Origin: Alphaproteobacteria bacterium
GTDB lineage: Bacteria > Pseudomonadota > Alphaproteobacteria > RF32 > CAG-239
NCBI GenBank assembly: GCA_017465945.1
Contig: JAFTVD010000024.1
Coordinates: 1-64,000, forward strand
Length of the DNA: 64,000 nt
Direction: 5' to 3'
Every line of letters begins with the position of its first letter. Position 1 is the first letter of the stretch. The position numbers were made by a program, and so were the translations under genes. The notes under the pieces are model-generated. The model did not search any database. It worked only from the letters and a program-made list of their open reading frames with translations, and was not told where the DNA came from. Below are positions 26,831 to 36,166 of the stretch, piece after piece.

Positions 26831-28276
26831 ATGGTAAACAAGCCTGAAATAAAAGACGAAAGCGGTGAAAATTATAAATTTGGTTTTGTTACTGATATTG
26901 ATAGTGATATTATACCTAAAGGACTTAACGAAGATATAATTAGGCTTATTTCTGAAAAAAAAGGTGAACCTCTATGGCTATTGGAATCGAGGCTTAAGGC
27001 ATATCGTAAATGGCAAACAATGGTTGAGCCGTCATGGGCTAAAGTTAATTATGATAAAATTGATTACCAAGATTTGTATTATTACTCTGCACCAAAGCAA
27101 AAGGTTGCTCCTAAAAGTTTAGATGAAGTTGACCCTAAACTAATTGAAACATATAACAAGCTTGGAATTCCACTAAAAGAGCAAGAAGTTTTAGCGGGAG
27201 TTGTGGCGGTTGATGCGGTATTTGATAGTGTGTCGGTGGCAACTACATATAAGGCACAACTTAAAAAGCATGGAGTTATTTTTTGCTCTATATCTGAAGC
27301 GATTAAGGAATATCCTGAATTAGTTAAAAAATATTTGGGAAGTGTTGTACCTTATACTGATAATTTTTTTGCGGCACTTAATTCTGCGGTGTTTACTGAT
27401 GGGAGTTTTGTATATATCCCTAAAGGGGTTAAATGCCCGATGGAGTTATCTACTTATTTTCGTATTAATGCAAAAAATACGGGACAATTTGAGAGAACTC
27501 TTATTGTGGCTGATGAGGGGAGTTATGTTTCTTATTTAGAGGGATGTACAGCTCCTCAAAGAGATGAGAATCAGCTCCATGCGGCGATTGTTGAGATTTT
27601 TGTTCATAAAGATGCAGAAGTTAAGTATTCTACGGTGCAAAACTGGTATCCAGGGGATAAAGACGGCAAAGGCGGTGTTTATAACTTTGTAACTAAAAGA
27701 GCGCTTTGTGATGGAGATAACTCAAAAGTTTCTTGGACACAGGTGGAAACAGGTTCGGCTGTTACTTGGAAGTACCCTTCTTGCGTATTAAAAGGTGATG
27801 GGTCTAAAGGAGAATTTTATTCTGTTGCTCTTACGAACAATCATCAACAAGCTGATACTGGTACAAAGATGATTCACTTAGGAAAAAATACGAGTTCTAG
27901 GATTATTTCTAAAGGAATTTCGGCAGGATTTTCTGACCAGACATATAGAGGGTTGGTTAAGGTTGCTAAAGGTGCAAGCAATGCAAGAAATTACTCACAA
28001 TGTGATAGTTTGTTGATTGGGAGCACATGTGGTTCGCACACTGTACCTTATATTGAAAATGGGTCTAAAAGTGCAATATTAGAACACGAGGCAACTACTT
28101 CTAAAATTAGTGATGAGCAATTATTTTATTGCAAGCAAAGAGGTATTGATGAAGAAGATGCCGTTGGCTTGATTGTTAATGGATTTTGCAAAGAGGTTAT
28201 GCAAAAGTTACCTATGGAATTTGCTATTGAGGCAACAAAGTTAATTGAAATTTCGCTAGAAGGAAGCGTGGGGTAA
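26831..28276 (+). CDS. sufB: Fe-S cluster assembly scaffold SufB
   Basis: This 481-residue SufB is the core of the SufBCD scaffold on which Fe-S clusters are built. Features include the family stretches [19 protein letters not shown] and the conserved C-terminal [15 protein letters not shown]. The start has AAAGGGA upstream. It stands alone: sufC and sufD are not in this window, and sufS/sufE are 14 kb away with a DUF59 gene, so the suf genes are split in this genome. Confidence 0.95.
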   Translation: MVNKPEIKDESGENYKFGFVTDIDSDIIPKGLNEDIIRLISEKKGEPLWLLESRLKAYRKWQTMVEPSWAKVNYDKIDYQDLYYYSAPKQKVAPKSLDEVDPKLIETYNKLGIPLKEQEVLAGVVAVDAVFDSVSVATTYKAQLKKHGVIFCSISEAIKEYPELVKKYLGSVVPYTDNFFAALNSAVFTDGSFVYIPKGVKCPMELSTYFRINAKNTGQFERTLIVADEGSYVSYLEGCTAPQRDENQLHAAIVEIFVHKDAEVKYSTVQNWYPGDKDGKGGVYNFVTKRALCDGDNSKVSWTQVETGSAVTWKYPSCVLKGDGSKGEFYSVALTNNHQQADTGTKMIHLGKNTSSRIISKGISAGFSDQTYRGLVKVAKGASNARNYSQCDSLLIGSTCGSHTVPYIENGSKSAILEHEATTSKISDEQLFYCKQRGIDEEDAVGLIVNGFCKEVMQKLPMEFAIEATKLIEISLEGSVG

Positions 28277-28282
28277 GAAAAA

Positions 28283-28579
28283 CTATCTATATCTATAATA
28301 TTGGTTATTTGTATTTGGATATTGTTTAGTTTGATATCTATAACTTTTACATGTATAAATTATACTTCGACCTGAATGCCAATCACTTGTTTCTTTATCT
28401 TTTACTTCAAAACCATGAGGACAATCTTCTCTTGCTTTTATATAACAATCTCCTACATTCAAAGCATTACCATTGCAAAATGCTTCATACACCATTTGTC
28501 CATTTTCATCCATGTATAGTGGTCTTGAATATGCACATGCTGTACATAATAAAACTAAGCATATTGCTATTTTTTTCAT
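28283..28579 (-). CDS. Small putative lipoprotein or secreted protein
   Basis: This 98-residue protein has a signal sequence and Cys15 in LLCTAC, an imperfect lipobox. The mature part has four further cysteines (in CNG, GDCYIK, EDCPHGF and YTCKSY) that could form disulfides. DCPHGFEV resembles small secreted YecR-like lipoproteins. Function is unknown. Its start is 25 nt after a terminator that ends a long structured RNA, so its expression probably depends on read-through. Confidence 0.7.
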   Translation of the reverse strand: MKKIAICLVLLCTACAYSRPLYMDENGQMVYEAFCNGNALNVGDCYIKAREDCPHGFEVKDKETSDWHSGRSIIYTCKSYRYQTKQYPNTNNQYYRYR

Positions 28580-28603
28580 AGGTATTTCCTCTCTTTTATT
28601 AAA

Positions 28604-28631
28604 TAAAAAAAATCGCCTTTAAAGAGGCGAT
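28604..28631 (-). terminator. Terminator between the structured RNA and the small lipoprotein gene
   Basis: ATCGCCT and AGGCGAT (7 bp) with a 6-nt loop are followed on the minus strand by a run of U. The ribosome site and ATG of the lipoprotein follow within 30 nt. Confidence 0.85.
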
Positions 28632-28866
28632 CGGAGAGTTAGAAAAATCATGTTTACCGAAATGACCGTTCAAGCCTTTAAAACTCGCAAAGGAGTTTCT
28701 GGACATACGCAAGAACCTCCCCGACCATTGTCGGGGATATATTTATTGTTACCTTGAAATTAAAGATAACAATATGACGGTGTTATATCCTACACCGCGG
28801 TAAACTAAAGAGCTTTCTACGACTCCGAACCAACCTCTTGGTTCTAGCATAAATAAATTTATGCGT
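28604..28866 (-). ncRNA. Unidentified long structured RNA or attenuator leader
   Basis: About 260 nt without a coding frame contain an unusual density of perfect hairpins on the minus strand: 28847-28864, 28827-28844, 28778-28797, 28745-28773 (one bulge), 28719-28736, and one around 28680-28697. A long-range 8-bp helix joins 28798-28805 to 28652-28659, closing a multiloop. The RNA ends in a terminator. I checked for RNase P, SRP RNA and tmRNA landmarks and did not find them. It could be a new ncRNA or the leader controlling the lipoprotein gene. Confidence 0.55.
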
Positions 28867-28872
28867 AGGCTT

Positions 28873-28900
28873 AGTATATAAGAGAATTTATTAAAAACAA
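28873..28900 (-). promoter_or_regulatory. Promoter of the structured RNA upstream of the small lipoprotein
   Basis: TTGTTT (28895-28900) and TATACT (28873-28878) are 16 bp apart on the minus strand, with a start expected around 28866. Confidence 0.5.
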
Positions 28901-28918
28901 GTAAAACTTTTAGACACT

Positions 28919-28945
28919 AAAAAAGCACCAATTTCGGTGCTTTTT
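28919..28945 (-). terminator. topA terminator
   Basis: AAAGCACC and its complement form a stem with U-rich flanks directly after the topA stop codon. Confidence 0.85.
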
Positions 28946-28948
28946 ATA

Positions 28949-31402
28949 TTATTTTGTACCATCTATGATTTTTACAGCCTCTTCAAAAGTTAGGTCTTTT
29001 GTGACAACTCCTTTGGGGATACGATAGTTGTTTTTGCCACATTTTAAGTATTCACCATAACGACCTGTTGCAAGCAAAATATCAGCCTTTAATTTTGGAT
29101 GAACTCCTAGTGATTTTGCTTCTGGTTTTTCAGCTACATTTTTCAAAAGCTCTTCTGCTCGCTCTGGTGTAATATTAAATATATTATCATTACCTGTTAG
29201 GGAGCGAGATTTACCGCCTTGTTTGATATATTGACCGAACTTACCGATATTTATTGTTATGCCGTTTCCGATATCTTTTGGAAGGCTAACTAATGTATCT
29301 GCGTGTTCAAAAGTAACCTCTTCTGGTGCGAGGAATTTTGGTAAAGCTATGCGTTTTGGCTTTTCAGTTAGGGCGGTTGCATCTTCACCTAGTTGGATAT
29401 AAAAACCATAAGGTCCTTTTTTGAGATATACATTTAGACCTTGGTGTTCTCCAAGTAATTTATCTTCTGGATTTGGTTTCTTTTCGGTTGCGTTTTCTTC
29501 TTCATCTTTTACGTCTGTTAGTGGCATTGTGTATTTACACTCTGGATAGTTTGAACAACCGAGAAATGCACCAAATTTACCAAGCTTGATACTTAAGTGA
29601 CCTTTGCCACATTCTGGGCAAAGACGAGGATCTGAACCATCTTCTTTTTCTGGGAAAAGGTGGTATGCTAGAACTTCATCAATCTTGTCTATCACTTCGC
29701 TTACTTGAAGTGGTTGAACTGCTTGAATGTTGTTATTAAACTTGGTCCAAAAACCTGTTAGAAGTTTTTTCCACTCCATTGAACCTGCTGACACATCATC
29801 TAAGAATTCTTCCATTTGAGCGGTGAAATCATATTCAACATATTTTTTGAAATAGTTTTCTAGGAATATGGTTACGATACGACCTCTATCTTCTGGAATG
29901 AAACGAAGTTTTTCTACCTTAACGTATTTACGCTCTTGGAGTACTGCAATAATTGACGCATAAGTTGAAGGACGACCAATGCCTAATTCTTCTAGTTTTT
30001 TAACTAAACTTGCCTCGGTAAAACGTGGGGGTGGAGTTGTGAAGTGTTGTTCTGGCTTAATAGCTTTTTTAGACACAACATCCCCTACTTCTACGTTTGG
30101 AAGAAGTCTATTTTCATCATCATCATCAGCATCATCTTTGCCTTCTTGGTATAGTTTTAAGAAACCATCAAAGGCTATTACTTGACCATTGGCACGTAGT
30201 AGAATCTGTTTGTCTTTTGAAATAGAATCGATAACAACTCTATCCATAACCGCTGGTTCCATTTGACAAGCAACAGTACGCTTCCAAATTAGTTCATAAA
30301 GCTTGTGAGAATCCGCATCTAATTTTTCTTCCATTTTCTTTGGAGTATTCATTATATCTGCTGGACGAATTGCCTCGTGAGCTTCTTGAGCATTTTTGGA
30401 TTTGGTTTTGTATTCTTTTGGTTGTTTTGGAAGATAGTCTTCACCAAAGTATTTTTTGATTGCTTCACGACATGATGCGATTGCTTCTGCTGATAGGTTT
30501 ACGGCGTCAGTTCTCATGTAGGTAATGAAACCTGATTCATAAAGTTTTTGTGCAACTTGCATTGTCTTTTTGGCTGGGAATCGAAGTTTACGTGCTGCCT
30601 CTTGTTGCAACGTTGATGTTGTAAATGGAGGAGCTGGATAGCGATTTGCTTTTTTGCGTTCTATTTTTGCTATCTCAAAATCTTCTGCTTCGATTTTAGC
30701 TTTTGCTATTTCTGCTTTTTCTTTTGTATTTATATCAAACTTTTCTAATTTTTTACCGTCTAAATTTATTAAATGTGATGGAATTAGGGCATCTGTTTTT
30801 GTATTTAAATCAACATCTATTGTCCAGTATTCTTCGGGTTTGAATTTCTCTATTTCCATCTCTCTTTCGCAGATTAGACGGAGGGCAACAGATTGAACAC
30901 GGCCTGCCGATTTTGAACCTGGAAGTTTGCGCCACAATACTGGAGATAGGGTGAAACCAACTAGGTAGTCTAATGCACGACGAGCCATGTATGCTGATAC
31001 TAAATTATCATCTATTTGACGAGGATTTTTAATTGCATCTGTTACTGCATTTTTGGTGATTTCATGAAAGACTACACGTTCGATTTTTTTGTCTTTTAAT
31101 TTCTTTTTTGAATGCAATTCTTCCAAGATATGCCATGCAATAGCTTCTCCTTCTCTATCCGGGTCGGATGCGAGGACTAACGTATCACAATTTTTTAATG
31201 CAGTTATAATGTCGTTTAGGCGTTTTTTACCACCAGAGCTTAACTCCCAAACCATTTTAAAATCTTCATCAGGAGAAACAGAGCCGTCTTTACTTGGCAA
31301 ATCACGAATATGACCATAGCTTGCTAAAACTTGGTAATCTTTACCTAGATACTTGTTAATTGTTTTTGCTTTTGCTGGAGACTCTACTACAACTAATTTC
31401 AT
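28949..31402 (-). CDS. topA: DNA topoisomerase I
   Basis: This 817-residue type IA topoisomerase relaxes negative supercoils. The Toprim domain has VVESPAKAKTI at the N-terminus and DPDREGEAIAWH. The active-site tyrosine is in ITYMRTDAVNLS. One C4 zinc finger follows (CPECG then CSNYPEC). The C-terminus has several TopoI repeat modules (GPYGFYIQLG, GKFGQYIKQG and GRYGEYLKCG), the alphaproteobacterial layout rather than the E. coli one. It is last in plsY-dprA-topA, 13 bp after dprA. Confidence 0.96.
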   Translation of the reverse strand: MKLVVVESPAKAKTINKYLGKDYQVLASYGHIRDLPSKDGSVSPDEDFKMVWELSSGGKKRLNDIITALKNCDTLVLASDPDREGEAIAWHILEELHSKKKLKDKKIERVVFHEITKNAVTDAIKNPRQIDDNLVSAYMARRALDYLVGFTLSPVLWRKLPGSKSAGRVQSVALRLICEREMEIEKFKPEEYWTIDVDLNTKTDALIPSHLINLDGKKLEKFDINTKEKAEIAKAKIEAEDFEIAKIERKKANRYPAPPFTTSTLQQEAARKLRFPAKKTMQVAQKLYESGFITYMRTDAVNLSAEAIASCREAIKKYFGEDYLPKQPKEYKTKSKNAQEAHEAIRPADIMNTPKKMEEKLDADSHKLYELIWKRTVACQMEPAVMDRVVIDSISKDKQILLRANGQVIAFDGFLKLYQEGKDDADDDDENRLLPNVEVGDVVSKKAIKPEQHFTTPPPRFTEASLVKKLEELGIGRPSTYASIIAVLQERKYVKVEKLRFIPEDRGRIVTIFLENYFKKYVEYDFTAQMEEFLDDVSAGSMEWKKLLTGFWTKFNNNIQAVQPLQVSEVIDKIDEVLAYHLFPEKEDGSDPRLCPECGKGHLSIKLGKFGAFLGCSNYPECKYTMPLTDVKDEEENATEKKPNPEDKLLGEHQGLNVYLKKGPYGFYIQLGEDATALTEKPKRIALPKFLAPEEVTFEHADTLVSLPKDIGNGITINIGKFGQYIKQGGKSRSLTGNDNIFNITPERAEELLKNVAEKPEAKSLGVHPKLKADILLATGRYGEYLKCGKNNYRIPKGVVTKDLTFEEAVKIIDGTK

Positions 31403-31415
31403 CTTTTATAACCCT

Positions 31416-32528
31416 TTAAGCTTTAGCTATTTTGTTGCCTGGTAGGCGAATAATTTTACCATCTAGTTCTAATTCCATTATCATCATTAAAACAACTTGA
31501 GGCTCTAAAGATAGTGAGCGAATTATGTCATCAATATCTTCGCCTGCGGTTGACAATAATGATAATAATTTTTGAGAATCATCATCGATATTGTTTGTTG
31601 CAATATCTGAATTAATTTTGTTATTGTCAAGCGAATATTCAAATAAATCCTTTGTTTCAGTTTTTTCAAGTTTAAATGTTTCAAAAACTTTGTCTTCAAA
31701 ATAAAAATTATTTAATATGTCTTCTGAACTCTCAACAAGGATTGCTCCGTCTTTTAGTAATTTGTTACAGCCTGATGTTTTGTTATCAAACGGAGAGCCT
31801 GGAATTGCATAAATATCTCGTCCTTGCTCAAGAGCTTGGTGCGCTGTAATTAAAGAACCTGATTTTACACTTGCCTCAACCACTAAAACACCTTTACTTA
31901 AACCTGACACAATACGATTTCGGCGAGGAAAATTGGAAGCTTGCGGACGAGTGTTAAAAGGATATTCTGATAAAATTAAAGCATTTTTAGATAATTTTTC
32001 ATAGAGCTCATTGTTTTCTTTTGGATAAACAATATCAATCCCCGTTCCAAGAACTGCGATTGTATTACCACCTTCTTGCAAAGCACCAATATGTGCAGAC
32101 GAATCTATTCCACGAGCCATACCTGATACTATTACTATCCCCTCTTTAGATAAATCTGATGATATTTTTTGAGCTAGTTTATTGGCACTAAAAGATGAAC
32201 TACGTGAACCAACGATGGCTAGAGCATTATTATTTTTTAATAGCTCTATATTACCAAGAGCATACAATAGTGGCGGACAATCTTCTATTTGTTTTAGGTT
32301 GTATGGATAATATTCATCTTCGATTGTTATGATTTTTACATTTTTTAGTTCGGCTGTCATTAGCTCTTTTTCTGCTAAAGAACGGGAAAAGAGCTCTCTT
32401 TTTTGGGAGAGCTCTGCTAGAGCTTTATCTACATCATGGAATCGATTGTATAGTTTTTTGAAACTAATAGGACCTATCCCTTGAGTGTTGATTAATTGTA
32501 TGTACGATATTAATTTTTCTTTATTCAC
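31416..32528 (-). CDS. dprA: DNA-processing protein DprA
   Basis: This 370-residue protein loads RecA on incoming single-stranded DNA during natural transformation. The Rossmann-like fold shows VGSRSSS and SGMARGIDSSAH, then FPRRNRIVSGL. A C-terminal winged-helix segment (AGEDIDDIIRSL) is present. Translation starts at a GTG directly after the plsY stop, so it is coupled. comF is also in this window, which fits a partial competence set. Confidence 0.93.
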   Translation of the reverse strand: MNKEKLISYIQLINTQGIGPISFKKLYNRFHDVDKALAELSQKRELFSRSLAEKELMTAELKNVKIITIEDEYYPYNLKQIEDCPPLLYALGNIELLKNNNALAIVGSRSSSFSANKLAQKISSDLSKEGIVIVSGMARGIDSSAHIGALQEGGNTIAVLGTGIDIVYPKENNELYEKLSKNALILSEYPFNTRPQASNFPRRNRIVSGLSKGVLVVEASVKSGSLITAHQALEQGRDIYAIPGSPFDNKTSGCNKLLKDGAILVESSEDILNNFYFEDKVFETFKLEKTETKDLFEYSLDNNKINSDIATNNIDDDSQKLLSLLSTAGEDIDDIIRSLSLEPQVVLMMIMELELDGKIIRLPGNKIAKA

Positions 32529-33149
32529 TTATTTTTCTTCTTTTTTGAGTTTAATTTTACTTTCTTCACCTTTGATTAGTCTTTTAATGTTTGCATGATG
32601 ACGAACAATTACTAAAACAACTATTGCGGTATAAAAATATGTGTACTCTGGAGATGGGGCTAGGAAATATGACACCAATGGAACTAATGCAGCAGCTGTT
32701 AGAGCTGATAGAGATGAGTATTTAAATGTGAAAGCCATCGCAAGCCAAATTGCAAGAGCGATAAGAGCAACAGGCCAGCAAGTCATCAAAATAAAACCAA
32801 AAGTTGAAGCAACTCCTTTACCGCCTTTAAACTTTAACCACACAGGGAAATTGTGTCCTAAAACGCCAAATGAACCTGCAATTAATGAAGCTGTAACAGA
32901 AGAATCGCCTGCAAATATTTTGCTTGCAATAAATGCACCTATACCTGCCTTAAAAGCATCACACAAAACGGTTATTAATGCGAGAGTTTTATTACCCGTT
33001 CTTAAAACATTAGTTGCACCAATATTACCTGAACCAATTTTTCTGATATCACCATATCCAGCCATACGAGTTAATATCAAACCAAATGGAATAGAACCGA
33101 TAATATAACCAAGTAATGCACTAATTGCATAAATCTCTTCTGTTGACAT
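32529..33149 (-). CDS. plsY: Acyl-phosphate glycerol-3-phosphate acyltransferase PlsY
   Basis: This 206-residue inner-membrane enzyme makes lysophosphatidic acid from acyl-phosphate. It has five to six hydrophobic helices and the three PlsY motifs: GSGNIGATNVLR, HNFPVWLKFKGGKGVA, and a C-terminal VRHHANIKRL. It is first in the plsY-dprA-topA unit, with AGGAGAA before the ATG. Confidence 0.95.
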   Translation of the reverse strand: MSTEEIYAISALLGYIIGSIPFGLILTRMAGYGDIRKIGSGNIGATNVLRTGNKTLALITVLCDAFKAGIGAFIASKIFAGDSSVTASLIAGSFGVLGHNFPVWLKFKGGKGVASTFGFILMTCWPVALIALAIWLAMAFTFKYSSLSALTAAALVPLVSYFLAPSPEYTYFYTAIVVLVIVRHHANIKRLIKGEESKIKLKKEEK

Positions 33150-33325
33150 AAAATTTCTCCTAAAGTTTATTTGGCTGTTATATTAAATATTTACTCAAAA
33201 AATTCAACTAATTTTATATTTAACGTGCATATTTTATATTTTTTGTACATTTAGAGCAAAAAAACTGATGACAAAATTAATTATTTGATTATTATACCAA
33301 CAGATTGTTTTTAAAGAGGGAATTT

Positions 33326-34036
33326 ATGAGTAAGACTTACAAACGTATACTTTTGAAACTTTCAGGCGAAGGCTTGATGGGAAGTCAACCCTTTGGTATT
33401 GATGAAAATGTATTAAATACCGTAACAGATAGTATTAAAAAAGTACATAATCAGGGAATCGAGTTATGTATTGTTATTGGTGGTGGGAATTTTTATAGAG
33501 GGGTGAATAATAAGAATGAAAATATTAGCCGTTCTGTTGCTGACCAAGCTGGAATGCTTGCAACAATAATCAACGCATTATTTTTAAAAAGTACATTGAT
33601 TGCAAAAGGGGTTAAATGCGAGGTATTATCCGGTCTTAACGCTCCACAACTTGTTGAAGCTTATACACATAGAAAAGCCCAAGAATTACTTAATAATGGA
33701 TATGTAATTATTTTTGCAGGCGGAACAGGTAACCCTTATTTTACAACAGATACGGGCGCTACATTGAGGGCTCTTGAAACTGATTGTGATGCTTTATTTA
33801 AGGCAACACAAGTTGATGGTGTATATGATAGCGACCCTAAAAAGAATCCTAATGCTGTTAGATATAGCGAAGTAACTTATGATGAAGTTATAAGCAAAGA
33901 ATTAAAGGTTATGGATATGACAGCGATATCAATGGCAAGAGAGAATAAACTACCAATTATTATATTTAAGCAAGAGGACGTGAATTCTCTTGGTAAAGTT
34001 TTATCAGGCAAAGGCAATTATACAACAGTTAAGTGA
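33326..34036 (+). CDS. pyrH: UMP kinase
   Basis: The 236-residue kinase of the amino-acid-kinase fold makes UDP from UMP. It has KLSGEGLMG at the N-terminus, VIGGGNFYRG, and TDTGATLRALE near the middle. The ATG at 33326 follows AAAGAGGGA; an upstream in-frame ATG at 33305 would add 7 residues without a site. It heads a rightward run of translation and envelope genes, with frr 6 bp downstream. Confidence 0.95.
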   Translation: MSKTYKRILLKLSGEGLMGSQPFGIDENVLNTVTDSIKKVHNQGIELCIVIGGGNFYRGVNNKNENISRSVADQAGMLATIINALFLKSTLIAKGVKCEVLSGLNAPQLVEAYTHRKAQELLNNGYVIIFAGGTGNPYFTTDTGATLRALETDCDALFKATQVDGVYDSDPKKNPNAVRYSEVTYDEVISKELKVMDMTAISMARENKLPIIIFKQEDVNSLGKVLSGKGNYTTVK

Positions 34037-34042
34037 GGAAAT

Positions 34043-34606
34043 ATGACTGATTTTAATGAAATAAAAAAAGACACTATTGAACGTATGGAAAAAACTATTG
34101 AAACTCTAAAAAATGATTTTGGAGGATTAAGAGCTGGGCGAGCTCATGCTAGTTTATTAGATAATATTTTCGTAGAAGCATATGGTAGCCCTACTCCAAT
34201 AGCTCAAGTTGGTACAATTAGCGTTCCTGATGCTAGAACATTATCTGTTAGTGTATGGGATAAAGGGTTAGCTAAATCTGTTGAGAAAGCATTAAGAGAA
34301 TCTGACTTAGGATTAAACCCTGTATCTGACGGACAATTAATACGCATTCCTATTCCTCCTCTTTCTGAAGAAAGAAGAAAAGAACTCGTTAAAATTGCAG
34401 GAAAATATGCAGAGCAAAATAAAATCGCCATTAGAAACATTAGACGTGATGCGTTAGATGAGGTTAAAAAACTTAAAAAAGATAATTTAATTTCTGAAGA
34501 TGATGAGAAAAAATATAGCAACGAAATTCAAAAATTAACAGATGATTCAATCAAAAAAATTGATGAACAATTAAGTCAAAAAGAAAAGGATATTTTGCAA
34601 GTATAA
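34043..34606 (+). CDS. frr: Ribosome recycling factor
   Basis: This 187-residue tRNA-mimic separates ribosomal subunits after termination together with EF-G. It shows the long three-helix bundle pattern, with LRAGRAHASLLDNI, PLSEERRKELVK and IRNIRRDALDEVKK. It lies between pyrH and uppS, the standard order in Gram-negatives. Confidence 0.96.
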   Translation: MTDFNEIKKDTIERMEKTIETLKNDFGGLRAGRAHASLLDNIFVEAYGSPTPIAQVGTISVPDARTLSVSVWDKGLAKSVEKALRESDLGLNPVSDGQLIRIPIPPLSEERRKELVKIAGKYAEQNKIAIRNIRRDALDEVKKLKKDNLISEDDEKKYSNEIQKLTDDSIKKIDEQLSQKEKDILQV

Positions 34607-34610
34607 TATC

Positions 34611-35318
34611 ATGGAAGAAAGTAATTTATGTAAACATATTGCCATTATTATGGATGGAAATGGGCGTTGGGCTAAAAAGAGAGCAATGCCTCGCTCTTTT
34701 GGGCATAAAAAAGGGGCAGAAAATGTGGTTAAAATAACTAGAGCCATGAAAGAATCTGGTGTTAAATTTTTAACTTTGTACGCATTTTCTACAGAAAATT
34801 GGCAACGCTCTAAAGATGAAGTCGACGCTTTGATGGACTTGTTAAGAGAATACCTTGATAAAGAATTTCAAGAAATTATGGAAAACAATGTAAAAATTGT
34901 TTTCATTGGTGAAAGAGAAATGCTTTCAGAAGATATACAAAAGAAAATTGATTTCTTGGAAAAAGAATCTGCAAAAAATACTGATTTAACATTGTGCATT
35001 GCTTTATCTTATGGTTCAAGACAGGAAATTGTTAATACTGTTAAAAGTATTGCGAGAAACGTTAAAAACGGGGATTTAAGCATAGATGATATTTCTCAAG
35101 AGATGATATCTAATAGACTTTATACTAGGAATATTCCAGACCCTGATATTTTAATTCGCACAAGCGGAGAACAGAGAATTAGCAATTATCTATTATGGCA
35201 GATTGCATATACCGAATTATTTTTTACAAATACTTTGTGGCCGGATTTTGATAAAGAAGAGCTTTTAAGTATTATCGAACAATTTAATAATAGGGAGAGA
35301 AGATATGGAAAAAACTAA
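34611..35318 (+). CDS. uppS: Undecaprenyl diphosphate synthase
   Basis: This 235-residue cis-prenyltransferase makes the C55 lipid carrier for peptidoglycan and LPS. It has IIMDGNGRWAKKR with the catalytic Asp, YAFSTENWQRS, and the C-terminal RTSGEQRISNYLLWQ. It overlaps cdsA by 14 nt and follows frr by 4 nt, so translation is coupled. Confidence 0.96.
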   Translation: MEESNLCKHIAIIMDGNGRWAKKRAMPRSFGHKKGAENVVKITRAMKESGVKFLTLYAFSTENWQRSKDEVDALMDLLREYLDKEFQEIMENNVKIVFIGEREMLSEDIQKKIDFLEKESAKNTDLTLCIALSYGSRQEIVNTVKSIARNVKNGDLSIDDISQEMISNRLYTRNIPDPDILIRTSGEQRISNYLLWQIAYTELFFTNTLWPDFDKEELLSIIEQFNNRERRYGKN

Positions 35319-36144
35319 TCTAACATCATTGCAAAAGAGGATTTTGACATCACTTATAATGATACCTATTGCGATTGGGGCGCTTCGTTCTGGTCATCCT
35401 TATGTTGATATACTTATTTTTATTGTTGGCTCTTTACTTTCTTGGGAATGGTCAAATATGGTACCAAATAAAAATGCAAGCACTTATGCTGTAAGCTATA
35501 TTTTTGCATTAGGTTGTTCTTTTATAATATTTGATAGAGCTGTTTTATTCTTTACACTTCTTGCAACGACAGCGTTTGTTTTTATGAAATCTAAAAATGA
35601 AGAACACCGCAATTTAATAACTCTTGGTGTACCATATATTTCTATTGGTGTTGGTGCTCTTTATTGGATGTATTTCTTGTTTGATGCTTTTGGTAGTATT
35701 CCTGGTGAAAAGGGTAGTTTTGTAATGACTTTATGGTTTATTTTGATGGTATGGAGCGTTGATATTGGTGCATATATTGTTGGAACAAACTTAAAAGGTC
35801 CAAAACTTGCTCCTAAAATCAGTCCTAACAAAACATGGTCAGGGTTGATTGGTGGAATAATATTATCTGTTGCTGTTAGCTTTATATATATGTATGCAAC
35901 AAAGAGTATTTTTGATTTAGCAATGCCATTGAGCGAACAAATCAAGTTTGCTGAACTTGGCGCTGTAATTGCCGTTGTTGCTCAAATAGGTGATTTAATA
36001 GAATCGTCAATAAAAAGATATTTAGGGGTAAAAGATAGTAGTGCTCTTATTCCTGGTCATGGAGGCATTTTTGATAGAATTGATGGTTTGATTTTTGCTG
36101 CACCTATAATCTATTGTTACTTTACACTTGTTTCATTTAATTAA
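35305..36144 (+). CDS. cdsA: Phosphatidate cytidylyltransferase
   Basis: This 279-residue inner-membrane enzyme makes CDP-diacylglycerol from phosphatidate and CTP. About eight hydrophobic helices are visible. The CDS signature lies at the C-terminus (LIPGHGGIFDRIDGL), with SPNKTWSG upstream of it. It is coupled to uppS. Confidence 0.95.
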   Translation: MEKTNLTSLQKRILTSLIMIPIAIGALRSGHPYVDILIFIVGSLLSWEWSNMVPNKNASTYAVSYIFALGCSFIIFDRAVLFFTLLATTAFVFMKSKNEEHRNLITLGVPYISIGVGALYWMYFLFDAFGSIPGEKGSFVMTLWFILMVWSVDIGAYIVGTNLKGPKLAPKISPNKTWSGLIGGIILSVAVSFIYMYATKSIFDLAMPLSEQIKFAELGAVIAVVAQIGDLIESSIKRYLGVKDSSALIPGHGGIFDRIDGLIFAAPIIYCYFTLVSFN

Positions 36145-36166
36145 TTGTATAAAGGATTTATGAATT

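Noticed and set aside
26831..28276. sufB as part of a full suf operon
   Set aside because: The genes around it are nlpD and a small lipoprotein; no sufC or sufD follows.
28604..28866. RNase P RNA (the GGGGAGG and GTCC words)
   Set aside because: The conserved P4 strands are not present in order and the hairpin layout does not fit.
32641..33108. A 155-codon open frame on the plus strand
   Set aside because: It lies wholly antisense to plsY, whose motifs are clear, and has no ribosome site or family match.
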